32,221 nucleotides of DNA from Methanospirillum lacunae (GCF_003173355.1 NZ_QGMY01000021.1:1-32221); one strand, 5' to 3'. Positions 25,053 through 32,221 are shown, counted from the first letter of the stretch. A program made the numbers and translations. Notes: generated from the sequence alone by a model not told the origin.

Positions 25053-26299
25053 TCCGGAAAGGAGAGATATTCTATGCCTGGTCCACAGATCCGGAGCTGA
25101 GGGATAAAGGGAGTTCCGGGGGATTTATTTCAGGCTTACTGACCCATCTTCTTTCTACCGGTATTGTCGACGCAGTTTCTGTCACAAAAAAAGGTGCAGA
25201 TATTTACGATGCATCTATGGTGATCCTCACCGATCCAGCAGAAATTGCTCAGTGCTCAGGATCACTTTATTGTGGAACTCTATCTTCTGCAAAATATCTC
25301 TATAGGTATACCCAGAGCAATCCTGGTCAGCGTATCGCAGCTGTTGTGAAAGGGTGTGAAGCAAAGGCTATCATAGAACTGGCTAAACGAAACAGGGTAA
25401 ACCTAAATGACATTCTCCTCATTGGTTTAACCTGTAGCGGAACAATAAACCCAATTACTGCACGAAAGATGATTGTTGACAGATACGGGATTGATCCCGA
25501 TATTGTCGAAAATATATATTTTTCACACGGTAAGTGTCAGGTTGAAACGTCAGATACAATCTTTTCACTCCCGATAGAAGACCTTGAACAAGATGGTTAT
25601 GGACGCAGATTATGCTGTCAACGCTGCCAGACCAGAATTCCCAGGCAATGCGATCTGGTTTGCGGAGATTGGGGTGTAATCGGAGAGTACTCGGGAAATA
25701 CTACATGTATTGAAGTTTGTAGTAAAAAAGGAGCCATTACCCTTGAGTCAGCCATCAATGATCATGCTATCGTAGTTGAGGCAGCAGATCCTCAAGGGGT
25801 AGAAATTCGATCCCGTGTGGAAGAGGCAATGCAGAAGCTCAGCCTGGAAAATGGAAAAGAACAGTTTTCTAATATTCCACCCGGTGATCAACTTTTGAAG
25901 AGCATGATGCTTGACATGTCAAGATGCATCAAGTGCTATCAGTGCACCGAAGCTTGTCCGCTCTGTGTGTGTGAAGATTGCAGAACCAAAAAACCCTGGC
26001 TCGTCAAACCAGGGCAGGTTCCTCCGCCATTCATGTTTCATCTCATCAGGGCTTCTCATATTGCTGACTCCTGCATTAACTGTGGTCAATGTGAAGAGCG
26101 GTGCCCGATGGAGATCCCAAACTCACTCTATATGCATGCACTTCAGTCAGAACTGGAACAAATGTTCGGATACAAGGCCGGTGAACTTCCCGGGATGCCG
26201 GTAGTAGCCAAAGTAAATGAATGGGAAGAGTGGGAACACAACTACGGGAATACTTTTGAAAAGGTTATTGAAGTATTTCGGGATCAGGGCGAGTACTGA
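25049..26299 (+). CDS. fdhB: F420-dependent formate dehydrogenase beta subunit, second copy
   Basis: 416 residues, paralogue of FdhB at 10284. The N-terminal KGSSGGFISGLLTHLL, middle CCQRCQTRIPRQCDLVCGDWGV, and ferredoxin motifs CIKCYQCTEACPLCVCEDC and CINCGQCEERCPMEI are all present. It carries FAD and iron-sulfur clusters and reduces F420. The start overlaps the fdhA stop (ATGA). The 3' end overlaps by 16 bases with the convergent zinc-ribbon gene. All key cysteines appear intact, so this is a functional isoenzyme rather than a relic. Confidence 0.94.
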   Translation: MIRKGEIFYAWSTDPELRDKGSSGGFISGLLTHLLSTGIVDAVSVTKKGADIYDASMVILTDPAEIAQCSGSLYCGTLSSAKYLYRYTQSNPGQRIAAVVKGCEAKAIIELAKRNRVNLNDILLIGLTCSGTINPITARKMIVDRYGIDPDIVENIYFSHGKCQVETSDTIFSLPIEDLEQDGYGRRLCCQRCQTRIPRQCDLVCGDWGVIGEYSGNTTCIEVCSKKGAITLESAINDHAIVVEAADPQGVEIRSRVEEAMQKLSLENGKEQFSNIPPGDQLLKSMMLDMSRCIKCYQCTEACPLCVCEDCRTKKPWLVKPGQVPPPFMFHLIRASHIADSCINCGQCEERCPMEIPNSLYMHALQSELEQMFGYKAGELPGMPVVAKVNEWEEWEHNYGNTFEKVIEVFRDQGEY

Positions 26300-26793
26300 G
26301 ATAAATCGGCAGTCTCCATTTTTGTAGGAAAGCCACAAACTTCAAGAATTTCTTCCTGTGTTACCTGGTAATTCCAGTTTTTTCGGGAGAAGAGATCTGA
26401 AAGATAACATACAGACAGAGGAATCGGCAGCCCGTATATCTTCGCATAACTGACCGGTGGAATCTCATGTGCTGAAAAATTCCTGATAGTTCCCCTGTCA
26501 ATTATTACTCCAACAGAATTGAGAATTTTTGCAGCATGATTAAAGGAATGATCCCAGGCCAGTGTCATACACAGGTCTGCAACAGGTGATCCGAATTTGG
26601 TATTTGGATAAAATGGTGCACGAGCATAGCAGAGTTTTCCACATTCCTGGCAGTAATACCGGTGAACTCTCACACTGATATTCCTTCTCTCCCCATTCTC
26701 AATAACTGTTGCAAACCTTTTAATCCTGATATCGTGAAATTTAACCTGTCCTTTACAATAATGGCAGTGATTGATGAGTGTGAACTCCATCAT
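26284..26793 (-). CDS. Zinc-ribbon / helix-turn-helix protein, transposase-N-terminus-like
   Basis: About 169 residues from ATG 26793. It has a CHYC (Cys10, Cys13) and CQECGKLC (Cys48, Cys51, Cys55) zinc-ribbon, with a beta-rich insert RIKRFATVIENGERRNISV. Next come YARAPFYPNTKFG and a helical part (ADLCMTLAWDHSFNHAAKIL, then IDRGTIRNF) like an HTH. This layout resembles the DNA-binding N-terminus of some insertion-sequence transposases, but no catalytic domain follows. It could be a relic or a domesticated regulator. The start is uncertain: a GTG at 26859 with AGG upstream, or a TTG at 26895, would add 22 or 34 residues. TATA-like elements lie at 26913-26922 and 26935-26948 (minus strand). 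The 3' end overlaps fdhB. Confidence 0.6.
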   Translation of the reverse strand: MMEFTLINHCHYCKGQVKFHDIRIKRFATVIENGERRNISVRVHRYYCQECGKLCYARAPFYPNTKFGSPVADLCMTLAWDHSFNHAAKILNSVGVIIDRGTIRNFSAHEIPPVSYAKIYGLPIPLSVCYLSDLFSRKNWNYQVTQEEILEVCGFPTKMETADLSQYSP

Positions 26794-27153
26794 ATCTATA
26801 CCAGACAGGGCTGTAATGATGACACTGGAGAGAAGAGACGGAATCTTGATTACTTTCACTGCAGTACCTGATAAATATTCAATTGATTTCGACAAATAAG
26901 AGTCATTCGATATAAATTACGAATCTGCGAAGAATTTTATATAAATCTATTCCCTCATATTGGTCAGTAATTAAATATCTATTCTTCCCACACGTGTGCA
27001 TACTAGTTCCCCGGTTTTTTCAAGAAATATCATCACAACAGCTCTTCCTTTGGTGAACAATAAGAGCATTTCACCGAACTTTCAATTATTTCCACCAGTC
27101 AGGAAAAAGGTTCTTTGCGATACCATAAAAATCTGGAGAAATATTCTGGAGGA

Positions 27154-28242
27154 TTATATGTGATAACCCGGACATTGAGACATCAGATGAACTGATGGCG
27201 CCTTAAAAGATAATTGGACTTCCAATCCAGGCCTGAGGTTCATCTCTCTCACCGACTGCAACGTAACCTGGGAAGCCAGTATTATGCCATTACACGAGAC
27301 CAGAACATGATTTATGATTCCATACGGTTCAATCTCGGTTATTATTCCGGTAAGAACATTTCTGGCACTGGTTTTTCCGCTTTCATTCGTATGCACCGTG
27401 ATCTCTTCTGGCCTGATAGCAACCATCACTTCTTTTTCTGTCATTGAACTCACTGCATAGATGATGATACCACCAAGATCGATCTGTATTAGGCCATTTT
27501 CTAGTTGGGTTGCAACCCCTGGCAGAATATTCCGAATTCCAATAAATCTGGCAACATCTGCAGAACACGGCTCTGAAAAAACCTGGTTGGTCTCACCAGA
27601 TTGAACAAATCTTCCTCCCATCATCACAGCAATAATATCAGCAAGTCTCTGACCTTGGTAGAGATCATGTGATGACATTATCACTGTTGTTCCACAGGTC
27701 CGGTTGTAATACCTGATGAGTTCCTCGATTTTTGCTGTAGAAACAGGATCAAGATTTGCAGTTGGTTCGTCGAGAAGGAGGAGATCCGGGTTTGTTATCA
27801 TGACACGTGCAAGTGAGACACGTTGCATCTCTCCACCAGATAATGTCCGGGCCTTGCGGTGTTCATATCCGGAAAGGCCTATTTCATTGATCTTCTCCTC
27901 TACCCGTTTTTTTATCTCATCTTTTGAGACACCCCGAAATTTCAGACCCATAGCAAGATTTGCATAAACTGTCTCGTTAAATGCGATGGGTGTCTGAAAA
28001 ACCATTCCCATCTGGCGTCTTATTTCGGTTATATTTTTAATATGTTCCAGTGAAGTGCCGTTGAAAATAATCTGACCACTGGAAGGGGTATCTAACAGAT
28101 TGATAAGCCTCATGAGAGTGGTTTTTCCCTGTCCCGATGGGCCGATAATGGTAAATATCTTTCCTGATGGGATTTCTACGCTAATATTATCAAGAATGAG
28201 GCGATCTCCAAAGGATTTTGAGATATGGTCTAATTTTATCAT
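27154..28242 (-). CDS. tupC: Tungstate ABC transporter ATP-binding protein
   Basis: 362 residues. The ABC ATPase part shows Walker A GPSGQGKTT (34-42), the signature LSGGEMQ (134-140), Walker B LLLLDEPTANLD (154-165) and the switch histidine in VIMSSHD. From about 240 a C-terminal regulatory/TOBE-like domain follows (VMVAIRPEEITVH, NVLTGIITEIEPYG), which in related transporters can bind the oxyanion and inhibit transport. It energises TupB in the cytoplasmic membrane. The start at 28242 lies 3 bases after the tupB stop, with GGTGA overlapping that stop. Confidence 0.9.
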   Translation of the reverse strand: MIKLDHISKSFGDRLILDNISVEIPSGKIFTIIGPSGQGKTTLMRLINLLDTPSSGQIIFNGTSLEHIKNITEIRRQMGMVFQTPIAFNETVYANLAMGLKFRGVSKDEIKKRVEEKINEIGLSGYEHRKARTLSGGEMQRVSLARVMITNPDLLLLDEPTANLDPVSTAKIEELIRYYNRTCGTTVIMSSHDLYQGQRLADIIAVMMGGRFVQSGETNQVFSEPCSADVARFIGIRNILPGVATQLENGLIQIDLGGIIIYAVSSMTEKEVMVAIRPEEITVHTNESGKTSARNVLTGIITEIEPYGIINHVLVSCNGIILASQVTLQSVREMNLRPGLEVQLSFKAPSVHLMSQCPGYHI

Positions 28243-28245
28243 AAT

Positions 28246-28932
28246 TCACCGCTGTTGGAGGTATCCCATAAGCAAATTGATTATCAGAGCTATTCCGAGG
28301 AGGATTATTCCGAGAGCTAATGAAAGGGTAAAATTACCCATCGATGTCTGAAGAGATATGGCAGTAGTCAGAACACGGGTATGACCCTTAATATTTCCTC
28401 CTATCATGATAGCTGCTCCAACCTCTGATATTGCCCTGGAGAATCCAATCACAACGGCTGCCATGATAGCAAATCTTGCTTCCCTGATATGACTGGTGAG
28501 AAACTGAAATTTACTAGCCCCAAGTGACCGGATGGTATCAGTAATTATTGGGTTTATACCCTGCAAGGCAGAGATTGTCATCCCAGTCATTATTGGTATT
28601 ATGAGTATGGTCTGTCCAAAGATCATCCCGTTTGGTGTAAAGAGAAATCCCAAAAAACCGAGTGGTCCTGTCCGAGAGAGGAGCATATAACAGACTAACC
28701 CTACAATCACTGTCGGGAGCGAATATAATGTCTGAATCAGACTTATGAGAGTCTTTTTTCCTCTAAATGAATTGAAATTTATGAGTGTCCCTAACGGAAG
28801 GGCGATAATTGTGCTGAGAACAACTGATGTGAATGTAATCTCTAAAGTTCGGCTAGTTATCTCAATAACATCAGGATTCCATGTAATTATAAGAGAAATT
28901 GCAGTATTAATCGCTGATAGGAGATCTTCCAT
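28246..28932 (-). CDS. tupB: Tungstate ABC transporter permease
   Basis: 228 residues, mostly membrane segments (roughly 25-50, 62-84, 92-115, 145-165, 195-220). The permease coupling motif is REARFAIMAAVVIGFSR, followed by ISEVGAAIMIGGNIKG, typical of the TupB/oxyanion permease family. The homodimer forms the channel for tungstate delivered by TupA. The ATG lies 32 bases after the tupA stop, separated by a terminator-like hairpin, and has no clear Shine-Dalgarno sequence, so expression may be lower than that of tupA. Confidence 0.9.
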   Translation of the reverse strand: MEDLLSAINTAISLIITWNPDVIEITSRTLEITFTSVVLSTIIALPLGTLINFNSFRGKKTLISLIQTLYSLPTVIVGLVCYMLLSRTGPLGFLGFLFTPNGMIFGQTILIIPIMTGMTISALQGINPIITDTIRSLGASKFQFLTSHIREARFAIMAAVVIGFSRAISEVGAAIMIGGNIKGHTRVLTTAISLQTSMGNFTLSLALGIILLGIALIINLLMGYLQQR

Positions 28933-28938
28933 CAGTAT

Positions 28939-28976
28939 AAAAAAAGGGGTCTACCGGTAAAAAGTTACGCTACCGG
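28939..28976 (-). terminator. Terminator-like hairpin between tupA and tupB
   Basis: On the minus strand CCGGTA (28971-28976) pairs perfectly with TACCGG (28954-28959) around an 11-base loop that includes the tupA stop codon. After TAGACCCC comes T7 (28939-28945), just before the tupB ATG. It would cause partial termination and make more TupA than TupB and TupC. Confidence 0.55.
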
Positions 28977-29903
28977 GGTGGAAATTTCTTCTTCAGTAAC
29001 ATTTAACGTTACTGCATTTCCCTTTGCCGGAACAAAGAGTGGTTTTCCGTATTTCTCTGTTCCAAAGTCGCCAAGCCACTTCTGGGTTGCATCACTGATC
29101 AGATAGTTTTCCCACTTCTTCCCAGCATCAACATTTATCCCAGCGTCCGGGAACTTGTCAGGGTTTACTCTGATGACAGCATATACGTTGAGGAGGTCTG
29201 AACCATCAGTGATCAATGGCTTAAGGGTAAGGTTGCCTGCCATTGTATTCCAGGTTGCTGAATCTGTCAGAACGTATGCATCCTTCTCATTTGCCATGTT
29301 GAGGGTCTGACCCATTCCTGCTGCTGCATCAATATACCAGGGAGACTTGTTTACTTCAGCGTAATCAAGCCCTGCACCCTTCCACAGAAGTTTTTCACGT
29401 GCATGGGTTCCGGATCCATCTCCGCGTGAGACAAAGACAACTTTGTCGTTGGTCTTTCCGGCATCTGCAATTGTCTTGAATGCTTCAGTGGCACTCTTTC
29501 CTGCAATCTTTGCTGGATCTGATTCAGGGCCGGCAACCATGAAGTAGTTTGATCCAAAGACTTTCCTGTCAAGGCCATTTCCAGAGTCCAGGAATTTATT
29601 TTCTGCAGCCCGGTCATGAACCATGACTACATCTACGTCCCCGGTGTTTCCATAGCCTATGGCCTGTCCTGTGCCCACTGCTATCCATTCTACTTTGACA
29701 TTGTTATCTGCTTCAAATTTCTTGGCCAGTTCATCAAGAACCCCTGTTGCATCCAGGCTGGTTGTAGTCCCGATCAAAAGCCGGTCTTCTGCATGCTTGG
29801 TTCCATTGAGATCCTTGATCTTCTCTGCAGATACTGCTACTCCGCTGCATAGGATTAATGCAACAACGAGTAGAATTGTTCCTAACAGTGCTCGCTTCAT
29901 CAT
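28965..29903 (-). CDS. tupA: Tungstate-binding protein of ABC transporter
   Basis: 312 residues. A signal peptide (LLGTILLVVALILCSGVAVSA) is followed by the mature protein with TupA hallmarks: LIGTTTSLDATGVLDEL, VEWIAVGTGQAIGYGNTGDV, DVVMVHDRAAE, and SRGDGSGTHAREK. The TTTS and SRGDGSGTH motifs contact the oxyanion in TupA proteins, which bind tungstate far better than molybdate. No lipobox or C-terminal anchor is clear. The ATG at 29903 (or 29900) has AGAGGG upstream. A TATA-like element about 60-70 bases upstream implies a leader of about 40 bases. Confidence 0.93.
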   Translation of the reverse strand: MMKRALLGTILLVVALILCSGVAVSAEKIKDLNGTKHAEDRLLIGTTTSLDATGVLDELAKKFEADNNVKVEWIAVGTGQAIGYGNTGDVDVVMVHDRAAENKFLDSGNGLDRKVFGSNYFMVAGPESDPAKIAGKSATEAFKTIADAGKTNDKVVFVSRGDGSGTHAREKLLWKGAGLDYAEVNKSPWYIDAAAGMGQTLNMANEKDAYVLTDSATWNTMAGNLTLKPLITDGSDLLNVYAVIRVNPDKFPDAGINVDAGKKWENYLISDATQKWLGDFGTEKYGKPLFVPAKGNAVTLNVTEEEISTPVA

Positions 29904-29959
29904 ACCGTAATACCCTCTTTTTCACAATCATAAATACTTAATTAAGCTAATTTCATTCT

Positions 29960-29977
29960 CGAATATTTATTTAAGTT
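29960..29977 (-). promoter_or_regulatory. TATA-like element and TTTAAGTT word upstream of tupA
   Basis: The minus strand reads AACTTAAATAAATATTCG. TTAAATAAATA can serve as the TATA box, with start near 29943. The word TTTAAGTT (plus strand) recurs near 30014-30021. A full palindrome AACTTAAGTT lies before the first binding-protein gene, hinting at a shared operator. Confidence 0.35.
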
Positions 29978-30117
29978 GTCCTTTAGAAAGAGTAATCGAA
30001 CTCATTTGATATTTATTGTTTAAGTTCAAATAAAAAATAGAAATGTGATGATTTGCAGTGAAAAAGATCTTCTCCGGTTCAGATATACTTATATATTAAT
30101 TCACAGGGAAGAGTTCG

Positions 30118-30186
30118 TAACCGTTGTTGAATTAATATTTCTAAAGTTGGTTCTCTGGGACCTGAAACACCAGAAACCAGGTTTTT
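30118..30186 (+). ncRNA. Candidate small RNA with intrinsic terminator, divergent from tupA
   Basis: A TATA-like CTTATATATTAAT at 30088-30100 predicts a start near 30118. About 30 bases further, GGTT-c-TCTGG (30149-30158) pairs with CCAGAAACC (30170-30178) with one bulged base and an 11-base loop. T5 follows at 30182-30186. No protein frame with a ribosome binding site fits inside. The unit is about 70 bases and points away from tupA. Function unknown; expression unproven. Confidence 0.35.
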
Positions 30187-30443
30187 CATGACAAATTAGA
30201 TCTTTTGTTCCAGGAGATGTCATATCATATTACCCCTGAAAAAACGCTATACGCAAATGATTCTTCATAGATAAGTAGGTGTTTTTGTGATGGCACGGCA
30301 CAGCATGATCCAGTCCGACAGACTTTTGGGATATATCTTCTCCAGATCACATGAACACACATCAAGATGAACACAAACAACTCGGGTTATATCGATCAAT
30401 TAATTGGGGAGTCTATAAAAATAAGTCCATTTTCTATAATGGA

Positions 30444-30713
30444 TTAATATTTCCGGTATATGGTTTTCCGTGGACCGACTTCTACCACATACACGATGAG
30501 TTTATTATTTTGAATAGAGAGAATTGCCCGGTAACCACCAACTTGAAGAGAATGAAAGGGAGCCTTTTCAGATCCTTCTAGCTTCTGCACATGTGACCAG
30601 GGATTACTCTTCAGTTCATGTATGGCTCTGATTATTTCCTGAGCTATTGGCAGAGGTATTTTTTTGAGATTTCTTTTTGCTTTATTCGAGTAGATGATCT
30701 GAAATTCAGTCAT
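30444..30713 (-). CDS. RelE/ParE-type toxin
   Basis: 89 residues, standard length for the RelE/ParE superfamily. Seen are the N-terminal FQIIYSNKAKRNLKKIP strand and helix, the ELKSNPWS turn, KLEGSEKAPFHSLQVGGYRAIL, and the C-terminal strand LIVYVVEVGPRKTIYRKY. RelE-like members cut mRNA at the ribosome; ParE-like ones poison gyrase. The basic and tyrosine residues at the C-terminus fit a RelE-like RNase. Its ATG overlaps the antitoxin stop (ATGA), the usual antitoxin-first order. Confidence 0.88.
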   Translation of the reverse strand: MTEFQIIYSNKAKRNLKKIPLPIAQEIIRAIHELKSNPWSHVQKLEGSEKAPFHSLQVGGYRAILSIQNNKLIVYVVEVGPRKTIYRKY

Positions 30714-30946
30714 TCAACCCCGAATTCTTTCATGATCTCTTCCTCGGTATGTACCTTTCCTGCCTTAATATCTTCCAGGGCTTCTTGGATACCTGCTATC
30801 TCTTCGGTTGTCAAAGGATCAGGATCTATTACACTTGATAAAAGACGCTCAATCACCGCACTATAGGATTCCCGGGGATGTGTTTTCAGGTTTGATAGTT
30901 GTTCTTTCAAGTCTGATCGAATGTATATTGTGGAGGCCTCTTGCAT
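30710..30946 (-). CDS. Antitoxin of the RelE-type pair
   Basis: 78 residues. The N-terminal STIYIRSDLKEQLSNLK with HPRESYSAVIERLL is a ribbon-helix-helix-like DNA-binding region. The acidic C-terminal part (LTTEEIAGIQEALEDIKAGK, then HTEEEIMKEFGVE) is the likely toxin-binding tail. It should neutralise the toxin encoded next and repress the pair. The start at 30946 has no strong ribosome binding site, and a leaderless transcript is possible. Confidence 0.85.
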   Translation of the reverse strand: MQEASTIYIRSDLKEQLSNLKTHPRESYSAVIERLLSSVIDPDPLTTEEIAGIQEALEDIKAGKVHTEEEIMKEFGVE

Positions 30947-31413
30947 GATTTACCTATAGGTGTTTACAGGTATTGATAGTTGTGTCCACTAATTATTTCG
31001 ATCAGCATGGCACAGTTTCATCAGAATTTCACACAATTCTAAACTCACGAAATTCACAGATAAAATGAACAATAAATCACAGAGAATAAGAATATTTTCT
31101 CTTTAAATTGGTTTTAATAATCCTAAATCATAAGATGGGGGACCTAGGTTTTTCCGGAACATCAGAACGATCAGGCGATGATGAATTGTCTACAGAAACT
31201 AGAGTGACCGAGGTTGTACCCTGCCAATTTTGGGAGGCCGGATATCGGGCCGATCCTCCATGCCCCTGAGTCCTGCTTATCACAACACATACGTGTCCCA
31301 TCGCTTAAAACATCCCTGTTTCGAAAAACGGTCAGACTTTTCCTGGAAGAGATCTTTCCGATGATCATGAGTGCTCAAATTGCAAAATCAGGAGAAGGAT
31401 AATCCACCTCCAT
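30947..31413. other. Intergenic region, no supported gene
   Basis: AT-rich to 31135, then a more GC-rich part (31139-31400) with short overlapping frames on both strands (for example 31171-31368 minus, 31214-31402 plus). None has a ribosome binding site or recognisable motif. It may be decayed coding sequence, like the hicB-hicA remnant further right. Confidence 0.4.
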
Positions 31414-31560
31414 TTATAGAGCATCAAACACCTCATTGGCAAAGATGGGCCATTCATATGCCAGGTTTCGGCACTTCATCCAGATCATCAGGAGCCCGAT
31501 GTCATTCAGAACGGCTGCTCCGGTTGAGAGCAGGGCCAGAACGATACTACCATCCATCAT
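31414..31560 (-). CDS. Small putative membrane protein, 48 aa
   Basis: An ATG at 31560 is preceded by GGGAGGAGGTGAGT, the strongest Shine-Dalgarno sequence in the window. It opens a 48-codon frame ending TAA 31414-31416. The product has one hydrophobic segment (about residues 5-28, SIVLALLSTGAAVLNDIGLL) and a mixed tail RNLAYEWPIFANEVFDAL. I recognise no family. A second in-frame ATG follows at 31557. A TATA-like GATGTAAATC lies near 31593-31604. It could be a real membrane peptide; it could also be a remnant, because neighbouring DNA is decayed. Confidence 0.5.
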   Translation of the reverse strand: MMDGSIVLALLSTGAAVLNDIGLLMIWMKCRNLAYEWPIFANEVFDAL

Positions 31561-31638
31561 ACTCACCTCCTCCCAGGGCAACCACTTCAGAGATTTACAT
31601 CGGACAACAGTTTAGGTCAGACAGCTTTCTGAATTGTT

Positions 31639-31790
31639 TTTACTCCGGGTTTCTGTTGAAAGAGACACCTGGCTGGTCCTGATGATCAACGATCCAGAAT
31701 ACCAAAGAAACGAACGAATTATACATTGAAAGCCTGACTACACATGGAGAAGAAATTCCACTTAAGGAAATATCCTTGAATATCTTCTAA
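31639..31790 (+). pseudogene. Decayed hicB-like antitoxin gene
   Basis: Pieces of a HicB-family antitoxin appear in shifting frames: RVSVERDTW, then PGWS where HicB has its PGC turn, two stop codons (31680-31685), and then STIQNTKETNELYIESLTTH followed by GEEIP. The last part matches the HicB ending of the type NIKEAIELYIESL..GEPIP. Ends at TAA 31788-31790. At least one frameshift and two stops make it non-functional. Confidence 0.6.
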
Positions 31791-31802
31791 TAGTTTCTGA
31801 TA

Positions 31803-31980
31803 ATGAGCAGACTGTCACCCTACATAATGCAGGATTCGAGTAAGACCGTTCCAAAGGCAGTCATCATATTCTCTTCGTCCAGATTCCGACCGCAGGGTCG
31901 TTGTACCTGTTCACCCAGAACATGAGATACTAAAACAAGCAGGTATCACAAGAGAAGATATCCAAATATACTTCAGTTGA
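31803..31980 (+). pseudogene. Decayed hicA-like toxin gene
   Basis: Directly after the hicB remnant. MSRLSP (31803), then in another frame LHNAGFE-stop-DRSKGSHHILF, then in the third frame RPDSDRRVVVPVHPEHEILK and QAGITREDIQIYFS, ending TGA 31978-31980. GF..RxKGSHH, VPVH and KQAGI are the HicA double-stranded-RNA-binding-fold hallmarks, including the catalytic histidine region. Two frameshifts and an in-frame stop show decay. Confidence 0.65.
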
Positions 31981-32221
31981 AACGGTTTTCTCTTCCAACA
32001 ATTAAAGAGGTTAATCATTTGGAATTTCGAATTAAGTAAATATAATTGCATTAAATCGTAAAATGCCAGTATATAACCCCAAAAATCACTATCACATATC
32101 CTGCCGCTATTCAGGTTTAACTATGCCAGACATAGAAATATTCATACGAGCAGAACTAATCAATAGCAGCCCCATATAAAAACGATATTTGAGAACTATA
32201 TTAAAATTAAAGGACAATATC
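31981..32221. other. Right edge, no supported gene
   Basis: AT-rich DNA. The only frames are very short (for example 18 codons from ATG 32124) and have no recognisable content. Confidence 0.4.

Larger units (their letters stand above)
29904..30443. other. Intergenic region upstream of tupA with candidate sRNA
   Basis: Contains the tupA promoter on the minus strand. On the plus strand it contains a TATA-like element and terminator that frame a possible small RNA (annotated separately). From 30190 to 30443 I see no gene: short frames on the plus strand overlap the toxin gene and are chance. Confidence 0.45.

Noticed and set aside
31171-31402. Overlapping frames on both strands left of the 48-residue gene
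   Set aside because: No ribosome binding site, no motif, and mutual overlap; probably chance or decayed sequence.
1-32221. CRISPR arrays, rRNA or tRNA genes, complete insertion sequences
   Set aside because: No regularly spaced direct repeats, no rRNA core sequences, no cloverleaf and no transposase with terminal inverted repeats were found by eye.

Overview
The window looks like a chromosomal segment of a hydrogenotrophic, formate-using methanogenic archaeon. Genus is not proven, but the gene content and AT-rich archaeal style (TATA boxes, T-rich terminators, GAGG/GGTGA ribosome binding sites) fit Methanomicrobiales, Methanospirillum-like. The diagnostic genes are the tungsto/molybdo-formylmethanofuran dehydrogenase subunits D, B, A and C, and two F420-type formate dehydrogenases (fdhAB). 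I saw no rRNA, tRNA or CRISPR array.

Layout. 1-562: gene-poor left edge. 563-1240: a MarC-family membrane protein. 1481-2296 (-): a molybdenum-storage-protein-like amino-acid-kinase-fold protein. 2411-3009: two small unrecognised proteins. 3489-6651: two BtuF/FepB/MolA-type substrate-binding proteins flanking a frameshifted SAM methyltransferase gene. 6679-8865 (-): a tungsten-type aldehyde ferredoxin oxidoreductase and its four-cluster ferredoxin. 9398-10093: a half-length TiaS-like protein. 10284-13594 (-): fdhA-fdhB. 13953-18403 (-): fmd/fwd D-B-A-C. 18404-19497: a 1.1-kb divergent intergenic region with an array of hairpins. 19498-22744 (+): a small Cys-motif protein, moeA, and a moeA fused to a periplasmic-binding-like domain, with overlapping ends. 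22980-26299 (+): a second fdhA-fdhB. 26284-26793 (-): a zinc-ribbon/HTH protein. 27154-29903 (-): tupA, tupB, tupC for tungstate uptake. 30444-30946 (-): a RelE-type toxin-antitoxin pair. 31414-32221: a 48-residue small protein with a strong ribosome binding site, and a decayed hicB-hicA pair.

How it fits together. Nearly everything between about 1.5 and 30 kb serves molybdenum or tungsten: oxyanion uptake (TupABC, possibly the two orphan binding proteins), possible storage (MoSto-like protein), insertion into molybdopterin (two MoeA) and the enzymes that use the cofactor (Fmd/Fwd, two FdhA, AOR). Formate oxidation by FdhAB supplies electrons to F420 and, in this group, to the Fwd-Hdr-Fdh electron-bifurcating assembly, and Fmd/Fwd fixes CO2 on methanofuran. 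Core fmd and fdh1 genes show a more GC-rich, apparently optimised codon use than their flanks, as expected for abundant catabolic enzymes.

Most notable: a C-terminal transposase-like winged-helix extension on subunit C of formylmethanofuran dehydrogenase; the binding protein / methyltransferase / binding protein cassette without permease or ATPase; two candidate structured RNAs (18838-19010 and about 30118-30186); a terminator-like hairpin between tupA and tupB; and hidden small or broken genes at the right edge. All function calls rest on motif recognition by eye; no database search was done.
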